From positions 1 through 42,660 of the forward strand of contig JABMRT010000288.1 of the NCBI GenBank assembly GCA_013202295.1: 42,660 bases of DNA, given 5' to 3'. Shown one piece after another: positions 1 through 9,057 of the stretch (position 1 is its first letter; the number at the start of each line of letters is the position of its first letter). The stretch comes from Candidatus Zhuqueibacterota bacterium. GTDB lineage: Bacteria > Zhuqueibacterota > QNDG01 > JABMRT01. A program made the position numbers and the translations under genes. Under the pieces are notes generated by a model, which ran no database searches, was not told the DNA's origin, and was given only the letters and a program-made list of their open reading frames with translations.

Positions 1-71
1 ACACTGAATAGCACTGTCATCAGAATGCGAACCAGTTGCATCCGTGAGGATTTGGATGGGAAATCATTCAA
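1..71 (-). CDS. mrdA: Penicillin-binding protein 2-like, N-terminal fragment (runs off window)
   Basis: Only the first codons are inside the window. Reading leftwards from a TTG that overlaps the mreD stop, the frame gives a short basic stretch and then a hydrophobic run (MQLVRILMTVLFSV), as expected for the cytoplasmic tail and membrane anchor of a class B penicillin-binding protein. In mre operons the gene after mreD is very often mrdA (PBP2, the elongation-specific transpeptidase). The start could be the TTG at 71 (TGA/TTG overlap with mreD) or the in-frame ATG at 41. The identity rests mainly on position and on this membrane segment, so it is tentative. Confidence 0.45.
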   Translation of the reverse strand, partial: MNDFPSKSSRMQLVRILMTVLFS

Positions 72-568
72 TTCCGCGCATCTCCTCTACACCAATCGAG
101 AATAGAATGAACCGCATGCAGGATGAGCCCGGCGATCAAAGTATAAAGAAAATTCGGAAAACCGTATCGAAGCAACAGCGATCCCAATCCGGCTTCGGCA
201 TCAATAGTACGAAACAGGAGCGGTATGATCGAATTCAGCAGACTGAGAACCAGCATCAAAGTAAATCGGATGGAGAAGGGTTTGCCTTGCTGGGGCACAC
301 CCGAAATCAGGGAACCGACATATCCGGCAATGACCAGGGAGAACGCATGCAGCCCGAGTATGCCTCCGCCTGTCAGATCCATGAGAAGACCGAGTGTGAA
401 TCCCCAGATGATGGAGGATTTTCGCCGATACTGAAGACAAAGGAACGACAGCCAGATCAGCGACAAATCAAATGCTATCCCGCGAATCTCAAACAGAGAC
501 GCCAGGAGAGGTTGCATCAGAATAACAGTGAGGGTGATGAGAATGTGCTTAAAGACTTGCAGGATCAA
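68..568 (-). CDS. mreD: Rod shape-determining protein MreD
   Basis: A 166-residue, almost wholly hydrophobic protein with about five predicted membrane segments, the usual size and make-up of MreD. MreD is a membrane part of the elongasome that helps couple MreB filaments to MreC, PBP2 and RodA in lateral wall synthesis. The segment around residues 55-75 (WGFTLGLLMDLTGGGILG) matches the family pattern of a GLL-x-D-x-x-x-G turn between helices. It lies 11 nt after mreC and its stop overlaps the probable start of the next gene, so it is part of the mreBCD operon. Sequence conservation in MreD is low; the call rests on topology, the glycine-rich turn and context. Confidence 0.88.
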   Translation of the reverse strand: MILQVFKHILITLTVILMQPLLASLFEIRGIAFDLSLIWLSFLCLQYRRKSSIIWGFTLGLLMDLTGGGILGLHAFSLVIAGYVGSLISGVPQQGKPFSIRFTLMLVLSLLNSIIPLLFRTIDAEAGLGSLLLRYGFPNFLYTLIAGLILHAVHSILDWCRGDARN

Positions 569-579
569 TCCTCTCAGTT

Positions 580-1365
580 TTATAAAGTGTCAATCACGAC
601 AAACACGGTTTCGAGTCTGGAAAAATCAACCGCCGGCCGAAGCTGAACATTCAGGAACAGGCCGGATTCATCCGATGTAATTTTTTGAATCTGGCCAATT
701 GGCAGACCCTTCGGGTAAATGTCGCTGTACCCGGAAGTAACCACCGTATCTCCAACCGTCACGTCACTGTTCACCGGCACACCTTTCAAGGAGAACACAT
801 CCCCATGAAGCCAGTGTACAATACCAAGGACGCGGCTGCGTTGAACCATGCCGCTGATGCGTGAGGTGGGATCATTCAACAATTGACCAACTGAAGAGGA
901 TCGTCCCGTGGCCACCAACCGACCGGCCGCACCCCCATGAGCAATCAGGGCCAGATTGCGGCGACATCCCTTGTCTGAACCCACGTTCAAGTGCACGCTG
1001 CCAGGAAGGACCCGCGTGCCCCAACTCGTAATTTCAGCAGGTAACAGAATATTCTCGGAGCGGGATCTCAAATCGAGAAGTGTTCGCAATCGCTCATTTT
1101 CGTGCCGGATCTCACGACACAGCGCAAAATCCAGATCACGTTGAGCAAGCTGTGTTATCAGGGTTTGATTTTCCTGACCGGATTGAAAAAAGTGCAAGGT
1201 CTGCTTCGGGCTGCCCGTCAAAGGCGTAACTCGATCCAGAACCCAGAGTTTAAGGGATTGAATGGATGATGTGGAATCCAGCTTCATGAAGATGAGAGAG
1301 AGCAGAATAAAAAACATGAGCAGCCAGCGGTCGCCGGAACGCTTCCAGAAGGATTGCTGTGTCAC
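580..1365 (-). CDS. mreC: Rod shape-determining protein MreC
   Basis: MreC is the bitopic periplasmic scaffold of the elongasome that binds PBP2 and links it to MreB and MreD. The 261-residue protein has a short basic N-terminus, one membrane helix (about residues 13-28), a region rich in Q, E, R and L suited to a coiled coil (about 65-100), and then the two-lobed beta domain. Family signatures seen are the glycine-rich segment around residue 145 (AHGGAAGRLVATG) and the C-terminal GDTVVTSGYSDIYPKGLPIG. The gene sits 15 nt after mreB and 11 nt before mreD. Length and domain order are normal. Confidence 0.93.
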   Translation of the reverse strand: MTQQSFWKRSGDRWLLMFFILLSLIFMKLDSTSSIQSLKLWVLDRVTPLTGSPKQTLHFFQSGQENQTLITQLAQRDLDFALCREIRHENERLRTLLDLRSRSENILLPAEITSWGTRVLPGSVHLNVGSDKGCRRNLALIAHGGAAGRLVATGRSSSVGQLLNDPTSRISGMVQRSRVLGIVHWLHGDVFSLKGVPVNSDVTVGDTVVTSGYSDIYPKGLPIGQIQKITSDESGLFLNVQLRPAVDFSRLETVFVVIDTL

Positions 1366-1380
1366 TGATCCATCCTGCCT

Positions 1381-2406
1381 TTAGCGCCGATGGCGTAAAT
1401 CAAGAATCGGCCTGTACGTTTTCAAATCCTCAAGCACGATGCCCACGCCGCGAACCACTGCAGTAAGTGGATCTTCACCAATGCTAATCGGCAGTTTGGT
1501 CTCCTGACGAAGTCGCTGATCCAGTCCACGAAGCATGGCACCACCCCCGGTCATGATAATGCCACGTTCAAGGATGTCGGAGGAAAGTTCAGGAGGGGTT
1601 TGTTCTAATGAAAGCAGTACCGCTTCCACAATTGCGCGCACTGGCTCTTCGAGGGCCTCCTGGATTTCACCGGCATGCACATCCACAGTCTGTGGAATTC
1701 CGGTCAGCAAATCACGGCCCTTTACGGCGAGTTGTTTGTCTGTATTGAATGGACGCACGGATCCCGCATTGATCTTGAGTTGTTCGGCAGAGAGTTCGCC
1801 AATGAGCAGGTTATGCTGCTTTTTAAAATGCTGTATAATGGCCTGATCCAGTTCATCGCCGGCGATACGAATGGAGATTTTGGTCACAATCCCGGACATG
1901 GCGATCACCGCGATTTCCGTGGTGCCGCCGCCGATATCCACGACCATACTGCCGACAGGATTTTCAATCGGGAGCCCTACTCCAACCGCAGCGGCCATTG
2001 GCTCTTCGATCAGATAAACCGCACGCGCTCCCGCGTGTTCACCGGAATCCCGTACAGCCCGCCGTTCAACTTCCGTGATACCGGAAGGAATCGAAATGGC
2101 CATCAGAGGATGGATAAACCGCCGCACTTTAATTTTCTGGATAAATTTTTTAATCATCAACTCAGCCAGATCAAAATCGGCGATCACACCGTCTTTCATT
2201 GGGCGGATGGTCATGATGTTTTCAGGTGTCTTGCCCCACATGGTTCGTGCGTCTGTTCCGACCGCCACGACCTGATGGTTGTCCCGGCGCACCGCGATCA
2301 TCGAGGGTTCGTTAAGCAGGATGCCCTTGCCCTTGACATGAATGAGTGTGTTGGCGGTTCCAAGATCAATTGCCAGATCCTGGCTAAGCAGATTAAATAA
2401 ACCCAA
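1381..2406 (-). CDS. mreB: Rod shape-determining protein MreB (bacterial actin)
   Basis: MreB forms ATP-dependent filaments under the inner membrane that orient the rod-elongation machinery. The 341-residue product is full length. The actin-fold nucleotide motifs are all visible: phosphate-1 loop IDLGTANT (about residues 13-20), phosphate-2 loop VVDIGGGTTEIAVIA (about 155-170), and the adenosine-binding MTGGGAMLRGL near residue 285. The N-terminal MGLFNLLSQDLAID is typical of MreB. It begins 14 nt after purH and leads mreC-mreD-PBP2, so it may be read together with the purine genes as well as from a local promoter. No anomaly seen. Confidence 0.97.
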   Translation of the reverse strand: MGLFNLLSQDLAIDLGTANTLIHVKGKGILLNEPSMIAVRRDNHQVVAVGTDARTMWGKTPENIMTIRPMKDGVIADFDLAELMIKKFIQKIKVRRFIHPLMAISIPSGITEVERRAVRDSGEHAGARAVYLIEEPMAAAVGVGLPIENPVGSMVVDIGGGTTEIAVIAMSGIVTKISIRIAGDELDQAIIQHFKKQHNLLIGELSAEQLKINAGSVRPFNTDKQLAVKGRDLLTGIPQTVDVHAGEIQEALEEPVRAIVEAVLLSLEQTPPELSSDILERGIIMTGGGAMLRGLDQRLRQETKLPISIGEDPLTAVVRGVGIVLEDLKTYRPILDLRHRR

Positions 2407-2420
2407 AATGAATGACTCCT

Positions 2421-4103
2421 TTAATGTCTGAAATGTCGCGTGCCCGTAAGCGCCATGGCCATTCCCAATTCATCACAAGCCTCGATGGAATCAGAATCCT
2501 GTTTGGATCCTCCGGGTTGCACGATATATTTGATGCCATACTCCGCCGCTGCCCGAACTGTATCATCAAACGGGAAAAAGGCATCGGACGCCATCACCAT
2601 GGGCTCAAATTCTTTTTGAACATAGGATTCGAAATCAATGGATGGCTTTATTGCATCATACTCAATTTGTAAATTTTCAATCGCTTTGGTCACAGCCAGC
2701 TTGCGGAGAGAATCCACCCGATTGGGCTGTCCGGCTCCCATGCCGATCACCTGATAATGACCGGATTTGTAGGCCCGTCCCAGAACGATCGCGTTGGACT
2801 TGGTATGCTTGCATGCCTTGTATGTAAATTCAGCAAGGGATGTCATCTCTGGATCAAATTGTTTTTTCGTAACCATGTCGAACTTTTCCCAAACAGCCAG
2901 GTCCCGATCCATTTCGAGCAAACCGCCTGTGATCTTGCGATACGTCTTGGATTCAATGATGCCTGAGTCAAGGTCTGGAACGCGGACCAATCGAAGCGTT
3001 TTTGTTTTGGAAAGCAGTTCCAATGCGGCCGGTTCGAAATCGGGCGCGATTACAACTTCCACGAATTTATTGGGGATTTCCCGAGGAATCAGTTTTCCGC
3101 CCTCGACCATATATCCGATATGCAGAACATTTGCTCCTTTTAAAAACTCAGCAAACGTCAAATCCACCGGTGCGCTGCACGCGATCACCGATCCGAATGC
3201 TGAAATGGGATCTCCCGCCCAGGCCCGTTCAAGTGCCTCACCCGCGGTTTCGCCCGTGGCATATCCGCAGGGATTGGTATGTTTAATCACTGCCACGCCG
3301 ATGGAACCCCTCAAATCTTTCACCGCTTCGAAACTCGCATCCGCATCCACATAATTATTAAAGGACATGGCCTTGCCACCCAACACCTCGCCAATGGCGA
3401 CCGAGGATTCCGTGCTGGATTCATCCTGATAAAACATCGCGCTCTGATGGCTGTTTTCGCCGTAACGGAGAACTTCTCCTTTGCCGAATCGAAATCGGAG
3501 AGCTGGGTCGTCTACCAGGGTTTTGGACAAATATTGATCGATCATGCTGTCATAATCTGCGGTTCGGCGGAAAACCTTGGCCGCCAGTTTCTGCCGTGTT
3601 TCAAGAGTCGTATTTCCTGTCTGGCCAATTTCATTAAGCACTGTTTTATAATCCACCGGATCTGTAACTACTGCCACAAATTTATAATTCTTCGCCGCAC
3701 TGCGCAGCATGGTCGGTCCACCAATATCAATATTTTCAATCGCGTCTTCAAGGGTGACATTGTCTTTCGCGATCGTGGCTTCGAATGGATACAGGTTCAC
3801 TATCACCAAATCAATCCACTGAATACCCATGTTCTCAGCCTGTTTCGCGTGGTCGGCATTGTCCCGCAATCCGAGAAGCCCGCCATGAATCTTTGGATGC
3901 AGAGTCTTGACCCGGCCATCCATCATTTCCGGAAATCCGGTCACCTCATCAATGGGAATCACTGGAATCCCTGCCTGACTCAGCATTTTGGCTGTGCCGC
4001 CTGTAGAAATAATCTCAACACCCAGTTCATTAAGCGATCGCGCAAAATCCTCAATACCGCTTTTATCGGAAACACTGATCAATGCACGTTTACATGTTAA
4101 CAA
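2421..4103 (-). CDS. purH: Bifunctional AICAR transformylase / IMP cyclohydrolase
   Basis: PurH catalyses the last two steps of IMP synthesis: formylation of AICAR by 10-formyl-THF and ring closure. The N-terminal IMP cyclohydrolase (MGS-like) part carries STGGTA, DGRVKTLHPKIHGG and NIDIGGPTMLRSAAKN. The C-terminal AICAR transformylase part carries LRYGENSHQ, FNNYVDADAS, VIKHTNPCG and the end VQPGGSKQD...TGTRHFRH. I start it at the TTG at 4103 (protein begins MLTCKRALISVSDK), because AGGGAGG lies 5 nt upstream and homologues start at KRALISVSDK. A longer in-frame ATG at 4163 would add 20 residues with no family match. The product is about 560 aa. It follows purN after a 203-nt gap and precedes mreB by 14 nt. 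Confidence 0.96.
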   Translation of the reverse strand: MLTCKRALISVSDKSGIEDFARSLNELGVEIISTGGTAKMLSQAGIPVIPIDEVTGFPEMMDGRVKTLHPKIHGGLLGLRDNADHAKQAENMGIQWIDLVIVNLYPFEATIAKDNVTLEDAIENIDIGGPTMLRSAAKNYKFVAVVTDPVDYKTVLNEIGQTGNTTLETRQKLAAKVFRRTADYDSMIDQYLSKTLVDDPALRFRFGKGEVLRYGENSHQSAMFYQDESSTESSVAIGEVLGGKAMSFNNYVDADASFEAVKDLRGSIGVAVIKHTNPCGYATGETAGEALERAWAGDPISAFGSVIACSAPVDLTFAEFLKGANVLHIGYMVEGGKLIPREIPNKFVEVVIAPDFEPAALELLSKTKTLRLVRVPDLDSGIIESKTYRKITGGLLEMDRDLAVWEKFDMVTKKQFDPEMTSLAEFTYKACKHTKSNAIVLGRAYKSGHYQVIGMGAGQPNRVDSLRKLAVTKAIENLQIEYDAIKPSIDFESYVQKEFEPMVMASDAFFPFDDTVRAAAEYGIKYIVQPGGSKQDSDSIEACDELGMAMALTGTRHFRH

Positions 4104-4227
4104 ATCAACCTCCCTTTCATTTCTACAGAAACGGACACTTACCGTCCGCTGCCACAATTTCATTGGCTGATTTTCAGGCGTCCGAGGAGAATAATGGAGG
4201 TCAGACCTCCCGGTCTATCGGATTATA
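4104..4227 (-). promoter_or_regulatory. purH leader: probable -10 element and two short inverted repeats
   Basis: The 203-nt purN-purH gap is unusual in a tightly packed operon. On the minus strand it holds a perfect -10 hexamer TATAAT (4227-4222) without a good -35, giving a leader of roughly 110 nt. That leader contains GGAGGTC-T-GACCTCC (7-bp arms, 4196-4210) and CGGAC...GTCCG (5-bp arms, 4132-4148). I could not match it to the ZTP, THF or purine riboswitch consensus by eye. It may be a local promoter with a structured 5' UTR. Confidence 0.35.
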
Positions 4228-4306
4228 AGCAAACCTGGTGCCACACCTGAATCAACCGTTATTATTTATGTAAAATTATCAATGGATCTCATGTCGCCAA
4301 TCGCCT

Positions 4307-4930
4307 TCATCGGATAATTGTTCTCCCATCCTTAACAGATACCCGCTCCTCGGCAAAGAGCTGAATCGCTTCGGGAAACAATTCATGTTCAACCTTAAGA
4401 ACGCGCGCGGCTAAAGTATCTGGCGTATCGTCCTCTTCAACCGGCACACATCTTTGAGCCACAACCGGGCCCTGATCATATACCTCATCAACCAGATGAA
4501 CCGTCACACCTGAAACCTTGCATCCCTGTTGGAGTACAGCTTCATGCACATGATGTCCGTACATGCCCTTGCCGCCAAAGCTGGGCAACAACGCGGGATG
4601 CACGTTAAGAATTCGATGATGATATTCACGGATAATCTCATCCGGAATTTTCTTCATGTATCCGGCCAGACAGATGAATTCTACCGAATTGGATCGGAGC
4701 GCCTCTTGCAGGGGTTGAAGAAAAGCGGGACGATCCGGGAAATCGGGCTTGTTAATCACCTGAGTCGGAATGCCCCGTTCCCTTGCCAGATCTTGCGCCT
4801 TGGCATCGGTATTGTTACTGATTAATATTTGGACAGATGCGTTTAGTCGGCCCACATCAATGGCTTTGAGAATGGCCGCGAAATTTGATCCACGACCGGA
4901 TGCAAACACTCCAAGTTTTAAAAGTGCCAC
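4307..4930 (-). CDS. purN: Phosphoribosylglycinamide formyltransferase (GART)
   Basis: PurN transfers a formyl group from 10-formyl-THF to GAR, the third step of purine synthesis. The protein has 207 residues, normal for the family. The phosphate-binding loop FASGRGSNF is at residues 9-17. The catalytic triad is visible as Asn109 and His111 in ILNVHPALLPSF and Asp148 in HLVDEVYDQGP. The start is a GTG at 4930 with AAGGAG 6 nt upstream. It lies 31 nt after the GWxTD gene and is followed by purH; purF is 7 kb upstream in the same gene series. Confidence 0.96.
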   Translation of the reverse strand: MALLKLGVFASGRGSNFAAILKAIDVGRLNASVQILISNNTDAKAQDLARERGIPTQVINKPDFPDRPAFLQPLQEALRSNSVEFICLAGYMKKIPDEIIREYHHRILNVHPALLPSFGGKGMYGHHVHEAVLQQGCKVSGVTVHLVDEVYDQGPVVAQRCVPVEEDDTPDTLAARVLKVEHELFPEAIQLFAEERVSVKDGRTIIR

Positions 4931-4961
4931 GAATACTCCTTCAGTTACTTAATCGGACAAA

Positions 4962-6242
4962 TCATTGTGCGCTGTATACTTCCCAGAGTGGATTTTGCAA
5001 TCGATAATCACCGAATCCGGTTCTGTCAATAAATACAAAATCCCGGCCCTGCAAATAATAACTCCACACAATATACGGCTTTGAAGCCTGTTCAAAAGGA
5101 TGCCGCTCAACGTCATCCGGCGCACCAAGCACAATAAAAACCAAACCGCGATCAGAGAGCCAACCCTCTGTATATCCTGAAAAATGTTGATTTGCATATT
5201 CAATCCGACGGAAATACTCAACCATTAATTCGTTGGCCTCTGTTCCGGGAGTCGGATCCACCGATTTCCAGTAGGCATCAAACTTTTCCTTCTTTTCATC
5301 GCCCTCAGCCTTCTTCATGGCCTTGATGTCATCCGGATTGGCAATATAACGCAACTGATCAATCGCTTTGTTCAAGTCGGTGGTAATTATGGGAAGATTC
5401 ATCCAGCGAATGGTTAAATCCTTGATTCGCCGGGTGGTTATTTTTTCATTGCCTACTTGAATTTCGAGTTTGTATTTTCCAGCCAGCACCTCTGCTTTGG
5501 GAATTTTTTGAACTACCGGTGTTCTGAATTTTGACAAGGAAATTTCTTGCTTCAACTCATAGACCACCTTGTCTTCAGGGGTTCGAATCAACACGTTAAT
5601 CGGCATGGATTCAAAGGGTATCGTACTGTATATTTCAAAATACAGGTTTAATGTTTTGGATTCACTGCCCAGGTTCCACAACACATTGGGCTCCAACTGG
5701 AACACACCGTCAGCCCTGGTATATGTGGTATCTGCCAGAAGCAAATCACTCATACTGAAATCAAATTTCCAATAATCAATCAGATCGAGTTCCACCTTAT
5801 GCTGACCGCCCCGATCTGAATCCAAATCAGCCAGCCCCACCACCAGTGTATAGGGCGCCGGCTCCAAAGCAAAAGAGACCTCAGCAAATGCGTAAGAATA
5901 TGGCGCGTTGGTCTCTTCGAATGTAGCGACGGTTACATCATGGGCCTTGATATAACTTTCAACCGTCTCTTCAGATTCATTCAGAACCGTCACGGTCAAT
6001 TCAAATCGCGCTTTAAAAAATTCCTCATCCTTGATGAATTGAAGTTCGTCATGCGCGATTTTAACAAACAATTTAAGTTCTGTCATGCCGGTGTCTTCAG
6101 CTGCTTTGGTCATGATATCATAATAATAGATCGGCATCTCTTTTCTCGCATCAATCCGGATATCGGCCCTGGCGGATAATGAGATGAGCAACATACATCC
6201 CAAACAAAATGCGATGCTTTTAAAAAGATGGTGCATTTTCAT
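4962..6242 (-). CDS. Secreted GWxTD-domain protein
   Basis: A 426-residue protein with a clear Sec signal peptide (residues 1-27, cleavage near SARA-D). A beta-rich middle part is followed by a C-terminal GWxTD domain: EYANQHFSG..EGWLSDRG, then VFIVLGAPDDVE, a WSYY segment and FIDRTGFGDYRL. This domain is common in Bacteroidetes, Acidobacteria and related candidate phyla; its function is not known. The eponymous motif here reads GWLSD rather than GWxTD. The start is supported by GGAG 7 nt upstream. It lies 18 nt after rimO and 31 nt before purN. It probably acts in the periplasm or at the outer membrane. Confidence 0.82.
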   Translation of the reverse strand: MKMHHLFKSIAFCLGCMLLISLSARADIRIDARKEMPIYYYDIMTKAAEDTGMTELKLFVKIAHDELQFIKDEEFFKARFELTVTVLNESEETVESYIKAHDVTVATFEETNAPYSYAFAEVSFALEPAPYTLVVGLADLDSDRGGQHKVELDLIDYWKFDFSMSDLLLADTTYTRADGVFQLEPNVLWNLGSESKTLNLYFEIYSTIPFESMPINVLIRTPEDKVVYELKQEISLSKFRTPVVQKIPKAEVLAGKYKLEIQVGNEKITTRRIKDLTIRWMNLPIITTDLNKAIDQLRYIANPDDIKAMKKAEGDEKKEKFDAYWKSVDPTPGTEANELMVEYFRRIEYANQHFSGYTEGWLSDRGLVFIVLGAPDDVERHPFEQASKPYIVWSYYLQGRDFVFIDRTGFGDYRLQNPLWEVYSAQ

Positions 6243-6260
6243 GGTCCATCTCCTTTTAAA

Positions 6261-7598
6261 TTAAGAAGGATTTAGAACGCCAATCAGATCGTACACATCA
6301 GCGTCTGTAATCTGCACAGGTACAATTTCTCCAATAGAACATTCTCCCTGGACCCAGACCGTTTGATCAATCTCGATCGCGTCGCCCCGGGTGCGCCCTG
6401 CATACATTTTCTGGGCAGGATCATACTCATCTATCAGCACCGGGAGGGTCTTGCCGATAAAAGCTTCATTAAGTTCGAGGGAGATTTCCTGCTGCGTTTG
6501 CATAATTTGATCGTAGCGAGCTTCTGCAATATTTTTTGGAGGAATGGGACCGAATTCAAATGCGGGCGTGCCCTCTTCGGGTGAATAGGTAAACGCACCC
6601 AGCCGCTCGAACCGCGTGGCCTGGATAAACTGAAGCAGCTCTTCAAACGCCTCATCCGTTTCGCCGGGAAAACCTACAATAAAAGCCGTTCTCAGGGTGA
6701 TATTTGGAATCTTCTCGCGCAGTTTGCGGATCAATCCTTCAATCTCCTCGCGCCGCATACCCCGTCCCATTTGCTTGAGAATGGGTGTGTGAATATGTTG
6801 AAGCGGCATGTCCAGGTAATTACAGATCTTCTCTTCTTCTAATATGATCTGAATCAAATCATCCTCGATATGCGATGGATGCGCATATAAAATACGAATC
6901 CATTCGATGCCATCAATTTGTACAAGGTCACGGAGGAGATCAGAAAGTCGGGTACCGTCATTAAAATCCGTGCCGTAAGCTGTGGTATCCTGCGCGATCA
7001 GGCTGAGTTCGCGTACGCCCTGATCCGCCAGTGCTTGTGCTTCATGAACCAAATCCACGATTGGACGACTTCGGTATTTCCCTTTGAACAGAGGAATAGC
7101 ACAAAATGAACATTGATGGCTGCACCCTTCTGCAATCTTAAGATACGCGGTGTGCGACGGCGTGGAAAGAACACGCGATCCAGGAGTGGCATCGGACAAA
7201 TCTTTTCTACGATGATTGAGTCTTGATCGGATCTGATCAAAAGCTTCTACACCGAAAAATCCATCCGCCTCGGGAATCTCTTGGGGAAGCTCCTCTTTAT
7301 ATCGTTCCGCCAGACAACCCCACACATAAATCTCGGGATTCTGATCTGTCTCTTTCAAACGCAATAAATCCAGAATCGCTTCGATGGATTCTTGTTTGGC
7401 TGATTCAATAAATCCGCATGTGTTCACAAGAATGATATCTGCTTCTTCAGGTTCGGGGCAAAGAAGAAATCCGTCATCGCGGAGTTGCCCCGCCAATACT
7501 TCCGAATCCACTTCGTTTTTCGGACATCCCAGCGTGACAAGCGCCACACGTCTTTGATGCGTTTTATTTGGATTTTTAGGTTGGATCAAATACCTCAA
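6261..7598 (-). CDS. rimO: Ribosomal protein uS12 methylthiotransferase RimO
   Basis: RimO is a radical-SAM enzyme that adds a methylthio group to the conserved aspartate of ribosomal protein S12. The 445-residue protein shows the N-terminal UPF0004 domain with three cluster cysteines (C25 in TLGCPKN, C61 in NTCGF, C95 in WGCLAE). The radical-SAM CxxxCxxC is at C159, C163 and C166 (GCSHQCSFCAIP), and a C-terminal TRAM-like region ends the protein. TLGCPKNEVDSE distinguishes RimO from MiaB. The start is a TTG at 7598 with AAGGAG about 12 nt upstream, a rather long spacing, so the exact start is uncertain. Confidence 0.94.
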   Translation of the reverse strand: MRYLIQPKNPNKTHQRRVALVTLGCPKNEVDSEVLAGQLRDDGFLLCPEPEEADIILVNTCGFIESAKQESIEAILDLLRLKETDQNPEIYVWGCLAERYKEELPQEIPEADGFFGVEAFDQIRSRLNHRRKDLSDATPGSRVLSTPSHTAYLKIAEGCSHQCSFCAIPLFKGKYRSRPIVDLVHEAQALADQGVRELSLIAQDTTAYGTDFNDGTRLSDLLRDLVQIDGIEWIRILYAHPSHIEDDLIQIILEEEKICNYLDMPLQHIHTPILKQMGRGMRREEIEGLIRKLREKIPNITLRTAFIVGFPGETDEAFEELLQFIQATRFERLGAFTYSPEEGTPAFEFGPIPPKNIAEARYDQIMQTQQEISLELNEAFIGKTLPVLIDEYDPAQKMYAGRTRGDAIEIDQTVWVQGECSIGEIVPVQITDADVYDLIGVLNPS

Positions 7599-7652
7599 AC
7601 AATTAAGAGTCTCCTTGAAAAAGCAATATCAATCTGTTGATTGACAGAAAAT

Positions 7653-8060
7653 TTACAAGACCAATACTGAATCTATTAAAACCGAATTATCCGGTTGATG
7701 AACAGTAATTAAAAGTGTGCCCTTATTCTGGGGCTTGAAATTATATTCTTTTCCTCGCAATTCACTGAGAGCCGTTGCGCATATATCATCATTTGTATGA
7801 AAGCCCCATAAAGTAAAATAAATTTGATGAGGTTCTGTATGCACTTCGAAATGATGAAATCCATAACACAAATCGGGACCGATGATTCCCCAAAATTTGA
7901 CAGATAAAGTGTCATTGAGATTGATTTCGCTTTCAACCTGGATGCTGTCAACTTGAATAACAAATTTTTCATCAGACGGAGAGTTTGGATCTTCCGATTT
8001 ACAAAAAAGAAAACTTAAAATTATCATAAGAATAAAAATTAAACATTTATACTTATACAT
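7653..8060 (-). CDS. Hypothetical exported protein, possible lipoprotein
   Basis: I do not recognise this 135-residue protein. It opens with a basic-hydrophobic signal sequence (residues 1-20) followed at once by Cys20 and a polar stretch SEDPNSPSDE, the look of a lipoprotein. However, the residues before Cys (FLF) are a poor lipobox. The rest is predicted beta-strand-rich and could be a single Ig-like fold. The gene is clearly more AT-rich than its neighbours: by eye, one 60-nt stretch near its start is only about 22% GC. It sits between ftsY (40 nt) and rimO (54 nt) and is on the same strand, but it looks like a late insertion into the operon. Confidence 0.6.
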   Translation of the reverse strand: MYKYKCLIFILMIILSFLFCKSEDPNSPSDEKFVIQVDSIQVESEINLNDTLSVKFWGIIGPDLCYGFHHFEVHTEPHQIYFTLWGFHTNDDICATALSELRGKEYNFKPQNKGTLLITVHQPDNSVLIDSVLVL

Positions 8061-8100
8061 GGCTGATCCCCATTTTATCTAAGTGCCAATAAAATACACA

Positions 8101-9015
8101 TCAATTAGAGATCTTCAACAATCCATCCACGAACGCTTCAGGATTAAACTCCAGCAAATCGTCAATAGTTTCTCCGACACCCACAAACTGGACGGGAATG
8201 CCCAATTCTTTTTGTATAGCCAGAATGATCCCGCCCTTTGCCGTGCCGTCCAGCTTCGTGAGCACAATCCCAGTCACTCCGGCTGTCTCTGTGAAAGACA
8301 CCGCCTGTCTCAATCCATTCTGCCCGGTGGTCGCGTCCAGAACAAGCAGTACCTCGTGGGGAGCGGATTCGAGCCGCTTTTTCAGAACACGTCGAATCTT
8401 GCTGAGTTCCTCCATCAGATTGGCTTTATTGTGGAGACGGCCTGCAGTGTCAATCAGGAGCACATCCACACCGCGTGCGATAGAGGCTTCAAGCGCATCA
8501 TAAGCCACAGCCGCGGGATCAGCTCCGTGTTTTTGCTGGATCAGATCCACACCGGCGCGTTGCGACCAGATTTCAAGCTGCTCGCTTGCCGCAGCCCGAA
8601 ACGTATCAGCTGCCGCCAGTAAAACCTTTTTCCCCTGCCGCTTGAACAGAAATGCGAGCTTCCCGATCGTAGTCGTCTTGCCCGTACCATTGACACCCAC
8701 AACCAGAATCACATGCGGCGATTCATTGGAAGGATTGGACTGCGTATCATCCCGCGCATTCTCACGTAATTGATCAATCAGCAGCTGACGTAAGGCCAGC
8801 AGCGGATCATCCGCGTTTTTCAATCCCTTTTGTGCCGCGTCCAGAAGCGCGTCTGAAATGTCAATGCCGACATCCGCTTGGAGCAGCATCTCCTTCAGCT
8901 CTTCGAGCGTGGCTGCATCCACATAAGTTTGACGTTGAAACACATGAGAAATGCGACCCCAAATATTACGTGACTTGGAAAGCCCCTTGTCCCATTGTGA
9001 ATTGTGATCTGACAT
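8101..9015 (-). CDS. ftsY: Signal recognition particle receptor FtsY
   Basis: FtsY is the membrane-associated SRP receptor GTPase that hands ribosome-nascent chains to SecYEG. The 304-residue protein contains only the N and G domains; the long acidic A domain found in E. coli is absent, which is usual in many phyla. Seen motifs are the helical N domain (about 20-100), P-loop [10 protein letters not shown], the SRP-GTPase insertion box [19 protein letters not shown], the guanine-specificity motif [10 protein letters not shown], and the C-terminal FVGVGE..DDLLEF. It follows pgsA by about 42 nt. Confidence 0.97.
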   Translation of the reverse strand: MSDHNSQWDKGLSKSRNIWGRISHVFQRQTYVDAATLEELKEMLLQADVGIDISDALLDAAQKGLKNADDPLLALRQLLIDQLRENARDDTQSNPSNESPHVILVVGVNGTGKTTTIGKLAFLFKRQGKKVLLAAADTFRAAASEQLEIWSQRAGVDLIQQKHGADPAAVAYDALEASIARGVDVLLIDTAGRLHNKANLMEELSKIRRVLKKRLESAPHEVLLVLDATTGQNGLRQAVSFTETAGVTGIVLTKLDGTAKGGIILAIQKELGIPVQFVGVGETIDDLLEFNPEAFVDGLLKISN

Positions 9016-9057
9016 GATTTAAAAATCTCCGGGGGATCAAGTGTTAAAGTGTGACAT

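Noticed and set aside
44-646. A 200-codon plus-strand open frame over mreD/mreC
   Set aside because: Antisense to well supported mreC and mreD, no family resemblance, low-complexity polar composition, no ribosome-binding site.
3279-4100. A 273-codon plus-strand open frame opposite purH
   Set aside because: Shadow of the purH codons; product rich in His, Ile and Cys with no motif, and no ribosome-binding site.
4104-4306. ZTP or THF riboswitch before purH
   Set aside because: The conserved ZTP 3' block and the THF cores could not be found; only two short hairpins are seen.
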